Source: Cyanobium sp. E1_MAG_00006 (GTDB lineage: Bacteria; Cyanobacteriota; Cyanobacteriia; PCC-6307; Cyanobiaceae). Taken from it: 64,000 bases of DNA. The notes below the pieces were generated by a model. That model saw nothing but the letters and a program-made list of their open reading frames with translations, searched no databases and was not told where the DNA came from. Below, in pieces: positions 41,137-50,756 of the stretch. The translations under genes and the position numbers were made by a program. Numbering within the stretch: position 1 is the first letter of the stretch; each line of letters starts with the position of its first letter. The stretch covers positions 186,001 to 250,000 of the forward strand of contig JAIYAQ010000012.1 in assembly GCA_027488975.1 (NCBI GenBank), in the 5' to 3' direction.

Positions 41137-42225
41137 TCAGTAGCTGTAGTTGGCCACGAACAGGCTGGCGTCGTCCGAGGGTTCAGAACCGGCCGCGTAG
41201 ACGCCGCGGCTGGCGGCGCCGTTCGCGCGCGCCCGGGCCAGCAGGGCCGCCTGGCCGGCAACCACATCGGTGCCGCCCCAGTGCTGGAGGCAGGAGTGCT
41301 GCAGGGCCCGGCCGAACGAGAAGCCCAGATGCCAGGGGGCGCTGCCGGCGGCGGCCTGGTTGATGGCGTTGAGGCAGAGGCTGGCGTCCTCCTCGCTGAG
41401 GCCACCACTGAGGAACAGGATCGCCGGCACGGCCGCGGGCACCGTGCGGCTGAGGGTGCGCGCCGTGAACGCCCCCACCTCCTCGGCACTGGGGCGTTGC
41501 GGGCAGTCGGCGCCGGCAAGGGTCATCGAGGGCTTGAGCAGGCTGCCCTCCAGCAGCACGCCGTTGAGCGCCAGGGCCTCATAGACGGTCCGCAGCACCC
41601 ACTCCTGCACAGCGGCGGAGGTGACGATGTCGTGGTCGCCATCCATCAGGATCTCCGGCTCAACGATCGGCACCAGCCCCTGCTCCTGCACGGTGCGGGC
41701 ATAGCGGGCCAGCCCCCAGGCGTTCTCACGCACCGCCAGCTCCGAAGGGCAGCCTCCGGCACTGATCTGCAGCACCGCCCGCCATTTGGCAAAGCGGGCC
41801 CCAGCGGCGTAGTAGCGCGCCGCCCGCTCCGCCAACCCCTTGAGGCCGGTGCACCAGCTCTCCCCAGCCAGACCACCAGCCAGCGGTTCCACCCCCTGAT
41901 CCACCTTGATGCCGGGCACGATCCCCTGCTGCTGGAACAGCTCCGTGATCCGCACACCCTCGGCGCCGGCGATGGCGGGGTCAGCCTCCTGAACCAGGGT
42001 TTCCTCGAACAGGATCACGCCGGAGATGCTCCCGTTCAGGCCAGCGCTAGTGGCCAGCAGGCTGCGGTAGGCGCGGCGGTTGGCCTCGCTGTTCTCGAGG
42101 CCGATCGCCGCGAAGCGCTTGCCGATCGTGCCGGTGGATTCATCGGCCGCCAGCAGGCCGGTGCCGGGCGCCGCCAGGGCCGCAGCCGTAGCGATCAGCT
42201 CCTCGCGAAAATCGTCCAGGGACAT
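41137..42225 (-). CDS. Fructose-bisphosphate aldolase, class I
   Basis: GTGLLAADESTGTIGKRFAAIGLENSEANRRAYRSLLATS; GIKVDQGVEPLAG; GVLLEGSLLKPSMTLAG. Confidence 0.95.
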   Translation of the reverse strand: MSLDDFREELIATAAALAAPGTGLLAADESTGTIGKRFAAIGLENSEANRRAYRSLLATSAGLNGSISGVILFEETLVQEADPAIAGAEGVRITELFQQQGIVPGIKVDQGVEPLAGGLAGESWCTGLKGLAERAARYYAAGARFAKWRAVLQISAGGCPSELAVRENAWGLARYARTVQEQGLVPIVEPEILMDGDHDIVTSAAVQEWVLRTVYEALALNGVLLEGSLLKPSMTLAGADCPQRPSAEEVGAFTARTLSRTVPAAVPAILFLSGGLSEEDASLCLNAINQAAAGSAPWHLGFSFGRALQHSCLQHWGGTDVVAGQAALLARARANGAASRGVYAAGSEPSDDASLFVANYSY

Positions 42226-42327
42226 GGCGGCCGCTTGCAGGAATCCACCCCTGGCTAAGGACGGGCAGGGGAAGCGTCAACGCCCACCCGTGGCGCTCGC
42301 CACAATCGCCGCACCCCAGCGCCGTGG

Positions 42328-43353
42328 ATGCTCCCACCGGATTCCCTGCTGACCCTCACCCCCGAGGGCCTGTTCTGCAGGGCCGCCCAGGCCTGGATCG
42401 ATCCCTGGCGGCCAGTGCCGCGGGCCCTGATCACCCACGCCCATGCCGACCACGCCCGGCCCGGCTGCGGCGAGTACTGGGCGGTCGGCAGCAGTGAAGG
42501 CATCCTGCGGGAGCGGCTGGGCAGCGGCATCCGCCTCCTGCCGGTGGACTACGGCCAGTTGCACCGCATCGGCGACGCGCGCGTGTCGTTTCATTCCGCC
42601 GGCCATGTGCTGGGTTCGGCCCAGATCCGAATCGAGGCAAGCGGCGAGAGCTGGCTGGTGAGCGGCGACTACAAACGTTGCGCCGACCCCAGCTGCGCGC
42701 CCTTTGAGCCCGTGCAGGCCGATGTGCTGATCAGCGAGGCCACCTTCGGCCTGCCGATCTACCGCTGGCAGAGCGGTGCGGCCGTGGCGGCCGAGATCGT
42801 GCGCTGGTGGCGCAGCGCCCCGGATCGGCCCTCGCTCCTGCTCTGCTACGCCTTCGGCAAGGCCCAGCGGGTGCTGGCGGAACTGGCCGGGCTGGGGGTG
42901 GAGGAAGAGGTGCTGCTGCATGGGTCAGTGCAGCGGCTGATGGAGCCCTACCGCCAGGCGGGAGTGGCGATGCCTCCCACCAGGCCCCTGGCGGAGCTGC
43001 CGCGGGGCGAGAGCCTGGCCGGCCGGTTGGTGATCGCCCCACCGGGGGCCATGCGGGGCCGTGGCCTGCGCGGACTCGCCCAGGCGCAGAGCGCTTTTGT
43101 GAGCGGCTGGATGGCAGTGCGCGGTGCCCGCCGCCGCCGTGGCACCGGCCGCGGCTTCGTGCTCAGCGATCACGCCGACTGGCCCGGCCTGCTGCAGACC
43201 GTGCGCGACAGCCGCGCCCGCCAGGTGTACGTGACCCACGGCCAGAGCAGCGTGCTGGCCCGCTACCTGCGCGAGGTGGAAGGCCTCAGCGCCGCACCGC
43301 TGGAGGGGGCCTTCGAGGCGGAGCGCTTCGAGGGAGATGGTGAGCCGCCATGA
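42328..43353 (+). CDS. Ligase-associated DNA exonuclease (TIGR04122-like)
   Basis: MBL-fold: DSLLTLTPEGLFCRAAQAWIDPWRPVPRALITHAHADHARPGCGEYW; FHSAGHVLGSAQIRIEASGESWLVSGDYKRCADPSCAPFEPV; ATGA overlap with ligase. Confidence 0.92.
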   Translation: MLPPDSLLTLTPEGLFCRAAQAWIDPWRPVPRALITHAHADHARPGCGEYWAVGSSEGILRERLGSGIRLLPVDYGQLHRIGDARVSFHSAGHVLGSAQIRIEASGESWLVSGDYKRCADPSCAPFEPVQADVLISEATFGLPIYRWQSGAAVAAEIVRWWRSAPDRPSLLLCYAFGKAQRVLAELAGLGVEEEVLLHGSVQRLMEPYRQAGVAMPPTRPLAELPRGESLAGRLVIAPPGAMRGRGLRGLAQAQSAFVSGWMAVRGARRRRGTGRGFVLSDHADWPGLLQTVRDSRARQVYVTHGQSSVLARYLREVEGLSAAPLEGAFEAERFEGDGEPP

Positions 43354-45035
43354 ACCGGTTCAGCGCCCTGTTCAGCCAGCTCGATGGCACCACCCGAACC
43401 GGCGCCAAGCTCGAGGCGCTGGAGCACTATTTCCGCAGTGCCGATCCGGCCGATGCCGCCTGGGCGCTGGCCCTGCTGCTGGGCAAGCGGCGCCGGCGGC
43501 TGATCACCGGCCGGCGGTTGCGGGAGATCTGCCTGCAGGCCACCGGGCTGCCGGACTGGCTGTTCGAGGCCTGCCACAGCCAGGTGGGTGATTCGGCCGA
43601 AACCGTGGCGCTGCTGTGGCAGCAGGCCCGTCCATCGGGATTGGAGGCAGAGCCCCCCCAAGATGCCGCGGCCAATCAGGCCAGCCAGGTGCCGCTGCAT
43701 CAGTGGATGGAGCAGCGTCTGCCGCGGCTGGCGGCATTGCAAGGGGAAGAGCAGGCCGCGGCCGTGGGCGTCTGCTGGGCAGCACTGCCGGCAGACCACC
43801 TGCTGCTGGTGAACAAGCTGCTCACCGGCGGCTTCCGGGTGGGGGTGTCCACCGGGCTGGTGACGCGGGCCCTCGCCCGCAGCGCAGACCTGGAGGAGGC
43901 GTTGCTGGCCCACCGGCTGATGGGGGGCTTCGAGCCCAGCGCCGAGGCGTTCACCACCCTGCTGCTGCCGGCGGAGCAGGGGCAGGAACTGCGCACGCGG
44001 CCCTATCCCTTCTTTCTGGCCAGTCCGCTGGAGCCCGGCCAGCTGGAGCCCACCGCACCCGGCAGCTGGCAGGTGGAGTGGAAGTGGGATGGCATCCGCG
44101 GCCAACTGATCCACCGCAAGGCCGGCTGCAGCCTCTGGAGCCGCGGTGAGGACCTGATCAACGACGCCTTCCCGGAGCTGATCGCCTTGGCGGCCGCGTT
44201 GCCAGAGGCCACGGTGCTCGATGGCGAGGTGATCATCTGGCGCCGCGGTGAGCCGCGCCCCGAACCCTTCGCCAGCCTGCAGCGGCGGCTGGGACGCAAG
44301 GCACCCAGCGCGGCGCTGCAGCGGGAGTGCCCGGCCTGCTTCATCGCCTACGACCTGCTGGAGCAGGGGGGAGAGGATCTGCGCGAGCTGCCACTGCAGC
44401 AGCGCCGCCAGCGGCTGGAGACGTTGCACCGCCAATGGCTCCGGAGCTGCGGCGATGGCCCCCTGGCAGGGCGACTGCAGCTCTCCGGCACCGAGGTGCT
44501 GGAGCACTGGAGCGGGCTCGACGACCTGCGCGATCAGGCCCGCAGCCGCAGCGCCGAAGGGCTGATGCTCAAGGCCCTCGACTCCCCCTATCTGGTGGGG
44601 CGCAAGCGGGGCTTCTGGTGGAAGCACAAGCTCGAGCCGCTGCGGCTGGATGCGGTGCTGCTCTACGCCCAGGCCGGCAGCGGACGCCGCGCCAACCTCT
44701 ACACCGATTACAGCTTCGGCCTCTGGGACGGCGACCCAGCCGGCGGCGGCCAGCTGGTGACCTTCGCCAAGGCCTACTCCGGCCTCGACGACAGCGAGAT
44801 CCGCGAACTGGATCGCTGGATCCGTGCCCACACCACCGAGCGGTTCGGGCCGGTGCGCTCCGTGCAGCCACTGCAGGTGTTCGAACTGGCCTTTGAAGGG
44901 CTGCAGCGCTCGCGCCGCCACAAGTGCGGCATCGCCGTGCGCTTCCCCCGCATCGCCCGCTGGCGCCGCGACAAGCCGGCCAGCGAAGCCGACAGCCTGG
45001 CCAGCGCCCTGGCCCTACTGGAGGCACAGGCATGA
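43350..45035 (+). CDS. ATP-dependent DNA ligase (TIGR04120-like)
   Basis: WQVEWKWDGIRGQLIHRKAGCSLWSRGEDLINDAFPEL (adenylation motif EWKWDGIR); EGLMLKALDSPYLVGRKRGFWWKHKLEPL. Confidence 0.94.
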   Translation: MNRFSALFSQLDGTTRTGAKLEALEHYFRSADPADAAWALALLLGKRRRRLITGRRLREICLQATGLPDWLFEACHSQVGDSAETVALLWQQARPSGLEAEPPQDAAANQASQVPLHQWMEQRLPRLAALQGEEQAAAVGVCWAALPADHLLLVNKLLTGGFRVGVSTGLVTRALARSADLEEALLAHRLMGGFEPSAEAFTTLLLPAEQGQELRTRPYPFFLASPLEPGQLEPTAPGSWQVEWKWDGIRGQLIHRKAGCSLWSRGEDLINDAFPELIALAAALPEATVLDGEVIIWRRGEPRPEPFASLQRRLGRKAPSAALQRECPACFIAYDLLEQGGEDLRELPLQQRRQRLETLHRQWLRSCGDGPLAGRLQLSGTEVLEHWSGLDDLRDQARSRSAEGLMLKALDSPYLVGRKRGFWWKHKLEPLRLDAVLLYAQAGSGRRANLYTDYSFGLWDGDPAGGGQLVTFAKAYSGLDDSEIRELDRWIRAHTTERFGPVRSVQPLQVFELAFEGLQRSRRHKCGIAVRFPRIARWRRDKPASEADSLASALALLEAQA

Positions 45036-47557
45036 CCCCGCTGGCGCCGATCGAGGCCTGGTTCAGCCACCAGGGCTGGACGCCGATGGCCTTTCAGCGC
45101 GAGTGCTGGCAGGCCTACCTGGAAGGCGAGAGCGGCCTGTTGCAGGTGCCCACCGGCTCAGGCAAGACCTACGCCGCTGTGATGGGCCCGATCGCCGAAC
45201 TGCTGGCCGAACGGCGCAGCGCCGCCCAGGCCCCAGGCCGCCTGCACCTGCTGGTGATCACGCCGCTGCGGGCCCTCAGCCGCGATCTTGCCCTGGCGAT
45301 CGAGGAGCCGATCCAGGCCATGGGCTGGCCGCTGCGGGTGGGCATCCGCAATGGCGACACCAGCAGCCATGAACGCACCAAGCAGCTGCGCACTCCCCCC
45401 GAGATCCTGATCACCACGCCCGAGTCGCTGTCGGTGCTGCTGGCCAACCCCAAGGCGCCGCAGCTGTTCGCCGGCCTGCAGGCCGTGGTGCTCGACGAAT
45501 GGCACGAGCTGATGGGCAGCAAGCGCGGCAACCAGTGCGAGCTCTGCCTGAGCTGGCTGCGGCGGCTGCGACCCGGCCTGCGCACGTGGGCGATCAGCGC
45601 CACCATCGGCAACCTCGAGGAGGCCGCCCACGCCGCCCTTGGCCCCGGACTTGGCCTCTGTGCCAACGCATCCCCCCGCATCATCACCGCGGCTCTGCAG
45701 CGCGACACCGCCATCCGCAGCCTGCTGCCGGAGACGATCGACGGCTTTCCCTGGGGCGGCCACCTGGGGCTGCGCATGTATGAGCGGTTGGTGGCCGGAC
45801 TGGATCCGGCCGTGAGCACGCTGCTGTTCACCAACACCCGCAACCAGGCCGAACGCTGGCACCAGTGCCTGCGCTTCGCCTGCCCGGAGATGGAGGACGC
45901 CCTGGCCCTGCACCACAGCGCCATCGACCGCAGCGAGCGCGAGGCGATCGAGGCACGGGTGAAGAGCGGCGCGCTGCGCTGGGTGGTGTGCACCAGCTCG
46001 CTCGACCTGGGGGTTGACTTCCAGCCGGTGGAGCGGGTGGTGCAGATCGGCTCGGCCAAGAACCTGGCGCGGCTGCTGCAGCGGGCCGGCCGCAGCGCCC
46101 ACTGCCCCGGCGGTACCTCCCAGGTGCTGTTCATGCCCACCAACGCCCTGGAGCTGCTGGAGGTGAGCGCCATGCGCCGCGGACTGAGCGAGGGGCTGGT
46201 GGAACACCGCCGCCCACCGCTACTGCCCCTCGATGTGCTGCTGCAGCACCTCACCACGCTGGCCTGCGGCCCGGGCTTCGAGCCCGCTGCCGAGCTGGCC
46301 ACGGTGCGCCGCTGCTGGAGCTTCCGCTCGCTCAGCGATGCCCACTGGCAGTGGTGCCTGCAGATGCTTGAGCACGGTGGCGCCTGCCTGGGCGCCTATC
46401 CGCGCTACCGCAAGCTGGTGCGCTGCGAACCCGGCAGCGACGAGCCTTCCGCCGAAGGCGCCCCCTACCGCTACCGCGTGCTCGACAAGGCCATTGCCCG
46501 CCTGCACCGCTTCAACATCGGCACCATCACCGCCGATCGCGCCGTGACCGTGCGCTTCGTGCGCGGTGCCGTGCTGGGCCATGTGGAAGAGGCCTTCATC
46601 TCACGGCTCAAACCCGGGGATGTGTTCTTCTTCGCCGGCCGCCAGCTGGAGTTCGTGCGCCTGCGGGAGATGACCGCTCAGGTGAAGGCCACCACCCGCA
46701 AGAGCTCCACCGTGCCCGCCTGGGCCGGCGGCCAGATGGCCCTCTCCGACCTGCTCAGCCAGCAGCTGCGCGATGAGGTGGACCGCTGCGCCCGCGCCCT
46801 GGCCGACGAGGTGGAGCTCGACAGTCCCGAACTGCAGGCCCTCGAACCGCTGCTGCAACGCCAGGCGGATCTCTCCTGCCTGCCAAAAGCCGATCAGCTT
46901 CTGCTGGAGGTGTGCCGCAGCCGCGAGGGCAGCCACCTGTTCGTCTACCCCTTCGAGGGGCGCTTCGTACACGAAGGCCTCGGTTTTCTCTGGGCCTGGC
47001 GGCTGGCACGCCACCGCGCCAGCACGATCACCGTGTCGGTGAACGATTACGGCTTTGAGCTCCTCGCGCCGAAGGGGTATCCCTTCGAGGAGCTGATCGA
47101 GCTGCATGGCGATGCATTGCTCGACGTGGAGCACCTTGATGCCGACCTGGAGCAGGCGGTGAACCTCTCCGAGCTCTGCCGCCGGCGCTTCCGTGCCATC
47201 GCTCAGGTGAGCGGCCTGATCAGCCAGAGCATGCCCGGGCAGAACAAGACAGGCGGCCAACTGCAGATCAGCGCAGCGCTGCTGTTCGATGTGTTCCGGA
47301 AGCACGAGCCCGATCACCTGCTGCTGGAGCAGGCCCGCCGTGAAGTGCTCGAGGAGCAGCTGGAGCGGCACCGGCTGCAGGCCGCCCTGGAACGAATGGC
47401 ATCCAGCCAGTGGCGGCTGGAGCGCATCCCCCGCCCCGGCCCCCTGGCCTTTCCGCTGCTGGTGGAACGGCTGAACAACCGCCTGAGCAATGAATCGCTG
47501 CTGGAGCGGGTGCAGCGGCTGATCAGCGAGGCGCAGCGGGCGGAAGCTCTGGGATGA
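45032..47557 (+). CDS. Ligase-associated DEXH-box helicase (Lhr-like, TIGR04121-like)
   Basis: LLQVPTGSGKTYAAVMGPIAELL; VVLDEWHELMGSKRGNQCELCLSWLR; SSLDLGVDFQPVERVVQIGSAKNLARLLQRAGRSAHCPGG; ATGA overlap with ligase. Confidence 0.93.
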   Translation: MTPLAPIEAWFSHQGWTPMAFQRECWQAYLEGESGLLQVPTGSGKTYAAVMGPIAELLAERRSAAQAPGRLHLLVITPLRALSRDLALAIEEPIQAMGWPLRVGIRNGDTSSHERTKQLRTPPEILITTPESLSVLLANPKAPQLFAGLQAVVLDEWHELMGSKRGNQCELCLSWLRRLRPGLRTWAISATIGNLEEAAHAALGPGLGLCANASPRIITAALQRDTAIRSLLPETIDGFPWGGHLGLRMYERLVAGLDPAVSTLLFTNTRNQAERWHQCLRFACPEMEDALALHHSAIDRSEREAIEARVKSGALRWVVCTSSLDLGVDFQPVERVVQIGSAKNLARLLQRAGRSAHCPGGTSQVLFMPTNALELLEVSAMRRGLSEGLVEHRRPPLLPLDVLLQHLTTLACGPGFEPAAELATVRRCWSFRSLSDAHWQWCLQMLEHGGACLGAYPRYRKLVRCEPGSDEPSAEGAPYRYRVLDKAIARLHRFNIGTITADRAVTVRFVRGAVLGHVEEAFISRLKPGDVFFFAGRQLEFVRLREMTAQVKATTRKSSTVPAWAGGQMALSDLLSQQLRDEVDRCARALADEVELDSPELQALEPLLQRQADLSCLPKADQLLLEVCRSREGSHLFVYPFEGRFVHEGLGFLWAWRLARHRASTITVSVNDYGFELLAPKGYPFEELIELHGDALLDVEHLDADLEQAVNLSELCRRRFRAIAQVSGLISQSMPGQNKTGGQLQISAALLFDVFRKHEPDHLLLEQARREVLEEQLERHRLQAALERMASSQWRLERIPRPGPLAFPLLVERLNNRLSNESLLERVQRLISEAQRAEALG

Positions 47558-47648
47558 GCCGAAGGGATCAGAAGCGCAGGATCCACAGCGGTGAGACCAA
47601 TGACAATGCTGCAGGGATGTTCTGCACAGACCCGCGATCGGTCTGATC

Positions 47649-49667
47649 ATGACCAGCACCGACGAACCGGGATTGGGGTCGATCGTGACAACGCTGCGCC
47701 CCACCGGCTGGCTCCGCCAGCGCCTGCGCACCCGCCCTGACCCCAGGGCACTGCCCTGGCTGGTGCTTCTGGGCGGACTGCTGACGACAACGTTGTTCTG
47801 CAACAGCGAGCGTCACTACAAGCAGCTGGAACATGAGCGGATCGAGCGCACACTCGCCACGGACATCATCGAAGGGATCGAGGCGCGGCTCGGGACCAAC
47901 ATCGCCATGCTCGATGCCACGGTGGGGCTCTTCAACGCATCCGAGAGGGTCACCCGCGACGAATTCACCCGATTCGCCCAGTCTCTGATCAGCCATGGTG
48001 AGAACCTCAAGGGCATCCAGGGCGTGAGCTTCGCGGCGGTGGTGCCCGGCAACGACGTGCTCGCCTTCGAGGCCGAGATCCGCCGCGATGGGCAACCGGA
48101 CTTCCGCATCCGACCAGCCGGGCCAAGAGCGCTGACAACGGCAATCGTTTATCTCCAGCCGGATGACTGGCGCAACCAACGGGCCATCGGCTTCGACATG
48201 TATTCCGAGACGGTGCGACGCAGCGCCATGCAGATGGCCGCCAGCACCGGCGAACCGGCTCTCACCGGCCCGGTGCGTCTCGTGCAGGAGATCAATGTTC
48301 TGCCACAGGCCGGCACCCTTCTCTATGTGCCGATCTACGAGAACCCGAACGACAGGTTTCTATCGCCTCAGGATCGATTGCGTCGTCTGCGCGGCTGGGC
48401 CTACTCACCCCTGCGCATGGGCGATCTGATCAACAATGCCCTGTCGGATGTGAAAAATCCCGACAAGATCGGCACCGGCGTGCTGATCTACGACGGCAAC
48501 CAACCGCGCCGTAATCGGCTGTTGTTCGACAACCTCGGCCTCGACGGCAGCGCGCGGCTGACCCATCCCACCTGGCTGAAGGTGATGGTAGCCAAGCGCA
48601 CCTGGCTGATCGGCATCCAAATCGATCACCGCAGGGTGAGCCCCGGCGGCTGGAGCCGAGAGCTGCTGCTGATGGCGCTGCTGGGCCTCAGCCTGAGCGT
48701 CCTACTGGCACTGATCACGCTGCGCCTGGTAACGAACCACCTCCGCCTGCAGGCCGCGCTGGCCGGCGAACAGGCGGCAACCAGTGAGCGCGCGCTGGCC
48801 AGCGTGGTGTTTGACAACAGCCCGGTGGGGATCGTGGTGACCGACCCAGACGGCATCATCATCCGCGTCAACCCGGCCTTCACCCGGATCAGCGGCTACG
48901 CCCTGCAGGAATGCCGCGGTCACAAATCCAACCTTCTCCGATCCGGCCGCCACGATCAGGAGTTCTACTGCGAGATGTGGGAAGCGATCATCCGGAACGG
49001 CCACTGGAGCGGAGAGATCTGGAACCGCCATCGCACCGGTCAGATCCGACGGCACGACCTGACGATCACGGCGGTGCTCGACAACAAGGAGCAGATCGTC
49101 AACTTCGTCGGACTGCTGCGGGATGTCACCGAGCGATACAGCCAGCAGGAGGAGATGCGGCATCTGGCCACCCACGACCAGCTCACGGGTCTGGCCAACC
49201 GAACGCTGTTGATGGAGGCGCTCAACCGCAGCCTGGCTCTGGCTGCACGCCAAGGACGGCGGGTGGGTCTGCTGTTTCTCGACCTGGACGGCTTCAAACC
49301 TGTCAACGATCACTTCGGCCATGGAACCGGCGCTTGCCTGCTGCAGGCGGTGGCCAACCGGCTGCTGAGCAGCATCCGCAAGAGCGACACGCTCTGCCGG
49401 CAAGGGGGTGATGAGTTCGTGTTGCTGGTGCCCGAGGTGGAGGATCTGGCCCAGCTGCTGAGCCTGGCCGAGAAGCTCCTGCTCAGCCTGCAGGAGCCCT
49501 ATCCCGATCTGCCCTCTGGGATCAAGATCGGGGCCAGCATCGGCGTGGCCTGCTGGCCGGAGCATGCCGAGGATGCCGACGGTCTGCTGGATGCCGCCGA
49601 CAACGCCATGTACCAGGCCAAACATCGAGGCGGCGGAGCGATCGCCGTGGCCGGAAGCGCCAGCTAG
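47649..49667 (+). CDS. CHASE-PAS-GGDEF putative diguanylate cyclase
   Basis: N-terminal TM plus CHASE-like region; PAS core VFDNSPVGIVVTDPDGIIIRVNPAFTRISGYALQEC; GGDEF domain DQLTGLANRTLLMEALNRSL...CRQGGDEFVLLVPEVED. Confidence 0.92.
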   Translation: MTSTDEPGLGSIVTTLRPTGWLRQRLRTRPDPRALPWLVLLGGLLTTTLFCNSERHYKQLEHERIERTLATDIIEGIEARLGTNIAMLDATVGLFNASERVTRDEFTRFAQSLISHGENLKGIQGVSFAAVVPGNDVLAFEAEIRRDGQPDFRIRPAGPRALTTAIVYLQPDDWRNQRAIGFDMYSETVRRSAMQMAASTGEPALTGPVRLVQEINVLPQAGTLLYVPIYENPNDRFLSPQDRLRRLRGWAYSPLRMGDLINNALSDVKNPDKIGTGVLIYDGNQPRRNRLLFDNLGLDGSARLTHPTWLKVMVAKRTWLIGIQIDHRRVSPGGWSRELLLMALLGLSLSVLLALITLRLVTNHLRLQAALAGEQAATSERALASVVFDNSPVGIVVTDPDGIIIRVNPAFTRISGYALQECRGHKSNLLRSGRHDQEFYCEMWEAIIRNGHWSGEIWNRHRTGQIRRHDLTITAVLDNKEQIVNFVGLLRDVTERYSQQEEMRHLATHDQLTGLANRTLLMEALNRSLALAARQGRRVGLLFLDLDGFKPVNDHFGHGTGACLLQAVANRLLSSIRKSDTLCRQGGDEFVLLVPEVEDLAQLLSLAEKLLLSLQEPYPDLPSGIKIGASIGVACWPEHAEDADGLLDAADNAMYQAKHRGGGAIAVAGSAS

Positions 49668-49693
49668 AACGGCACCACGCAGAGCAGGGCTCG

Positions 49694-50035
49694 ATGGGGC
49701 AGCAGCAGCAACCCCGCTTTCTGGCGGTGCGCGTGGGGGATCTGGTGGCGGTGCAGGCCTGCGGTGATCTGGCTGTCGACTGGTGGCTGGGGCAAGTCAT
49801 CCACGCCGAAGGGGGCGCCCGCTGCAACGCCAATTCCCTGTTTCAGATCGCCTGCGTCGACACCGGCGTGATCCGCACCGTCAACGCCGATGCGGTGATC
49901 GAGATCCTCACGGCGGCAGCTGATGCGCGATCAGGTGCGTTCGAGACGGCGCACGATCACAGCCATCAGCGCCAGCGAACCGGCCAGGGCAATCAACAAG
50001 GCAATCGTCATGGCGGCCAACGCGGAAGACGCTGA
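49694..50035 (+). CDS. DUF3104 domain-containing protein
   Basis: FLAVRVGDLVAVQACGDLAVDWWLGQVIHAEGGARCNANSLFQIACVDTGVIRTVNADAVIEIL; low-complexity C-terminal tail is doubtful. Confidence 0.7.
   Translation: MGQQQQPRFLAVRVGDLVAVQACGDLAVDWWLGQVIHAEGGARCNANSLFQIACVDTGVIRTVNADAVIEILTAAADARSGAFETAHDHSHQRQRTGQGNQQGNRHGGQRGRR
49931..50011 (-). CDS. Candidate 26-aa membrane microprotein
   Basis: MTIALLIALAGSLALMAVIVRRLERT, antisense to the doubtful DUF3104 tail; absent from the ORF track. Confidence 0.35.
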   Translation of the reverse strand: MTIALLIALAGSLALMAVIVRRLERT

Positions 50036-50405
50036 TTCTGCCGCCCTGGTGTTCGTGTACGGCAGTCTCAAACGGGGCCAGGCCAATCACCACGTGCTCG
50101 AGGGCGGCCGCTGGCTGGGAACGGCGACCCTGGTCGGACTGGCGCTGTACGACCTCGGCCCGTTCCCGATGGCCATCGCCAACGGCGACGCAACCTGCTC
50201 ACTGGAGGGAGAGGTCTACGCCGTCGGCGCCGCCTTGCTGGAACGTCTTGACCGCTTCGAAGGGGCGCCGCGCCTCTACCAGCGCCAGGCCCACGCCCTG
50301 GCCGACGGACGGACGGTGTGGGTGTACGTGGGGCGGGCGCGGCAGGTGCGGCATGTCCAGCGGATCCCATCCGGCTGCTGGACCGGCCCGCGCTCCGCTG
50401 ACTGA
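50010..50405 (+). CDS. Gamma-glutamylcyclotransferase-like (AIG2/GGCT) protein
   Basis: LVFVYGSLKRGQANHHVLEGGRWLGTATLVGLALYDLGPFPMAI...GEVYAVGAALLERLDRFEGAPRLYQRQ. Confidence 0.9.
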   Translation: MAANAEDADSAALVFVYGSLKRGQANHHVLEGGRWLGTATLVGLALYDLGPFPMAIANGDATCSLEGEVYAVGAALLERLDRFEGAPRLYQRQAHALADGRTVWVYVGRARQVRHVQRIPSGCWTGPRSAD

Positions 50406-50456
50406 TGGCGCCCGGTCCGCTCTGATCAGCGCTGCGCTCCAGCCCCTGACGCTTCC

Positions 50457-50720
50457 ATGCCGCTGACACACCTGTTGCCGGGGTCGCTGGCGCTGCTGCT
50501 GCTCTTGCTGTTGCAACCGGGGGCCGCCAGGTCGGAAGACCTGCGCCATGACTGCCTCGCCTGGCAGCGCGCCCATGGGTCCGAGCAGGTGGCTCTCGCC
50601 GATCGGATCGGCAGCGCCCAGCTCCTCACCCGGGCCCATCAACCAGCGGAGGTGGGCAGCAGCGACTCGCGCAGCCTCTACAGCTGGAGCGACATCCAAC
50701 GCCTATGTCGCCGCCAGTAA
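50457..50720 (+). CDS. Small secreted hypothetical protein
   Basis: Signal peptide MPLTHLLPGSLALLLLLLLQPGAARS followed by a 60-aa mature region with two Cys. Confidence 0.6.
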   Translation: MPLTHLLPGSLALLLLLLLQPGAARSEDLRHDCLAWQRAHGSEQVALADRIGSAQLLTRAHQPAEVGSSDSRSLYSWSDIQRLCRRQ

Positions 50721-50756
50721 CGGGACAAAGGGGAACGGCGCGGGAGCAGCAGTCCG

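Noticed and set aside
43263-44921. 552-aa minus ORF opposite the DNA ligase
   Set aside because: Antisense shadow; no domain.
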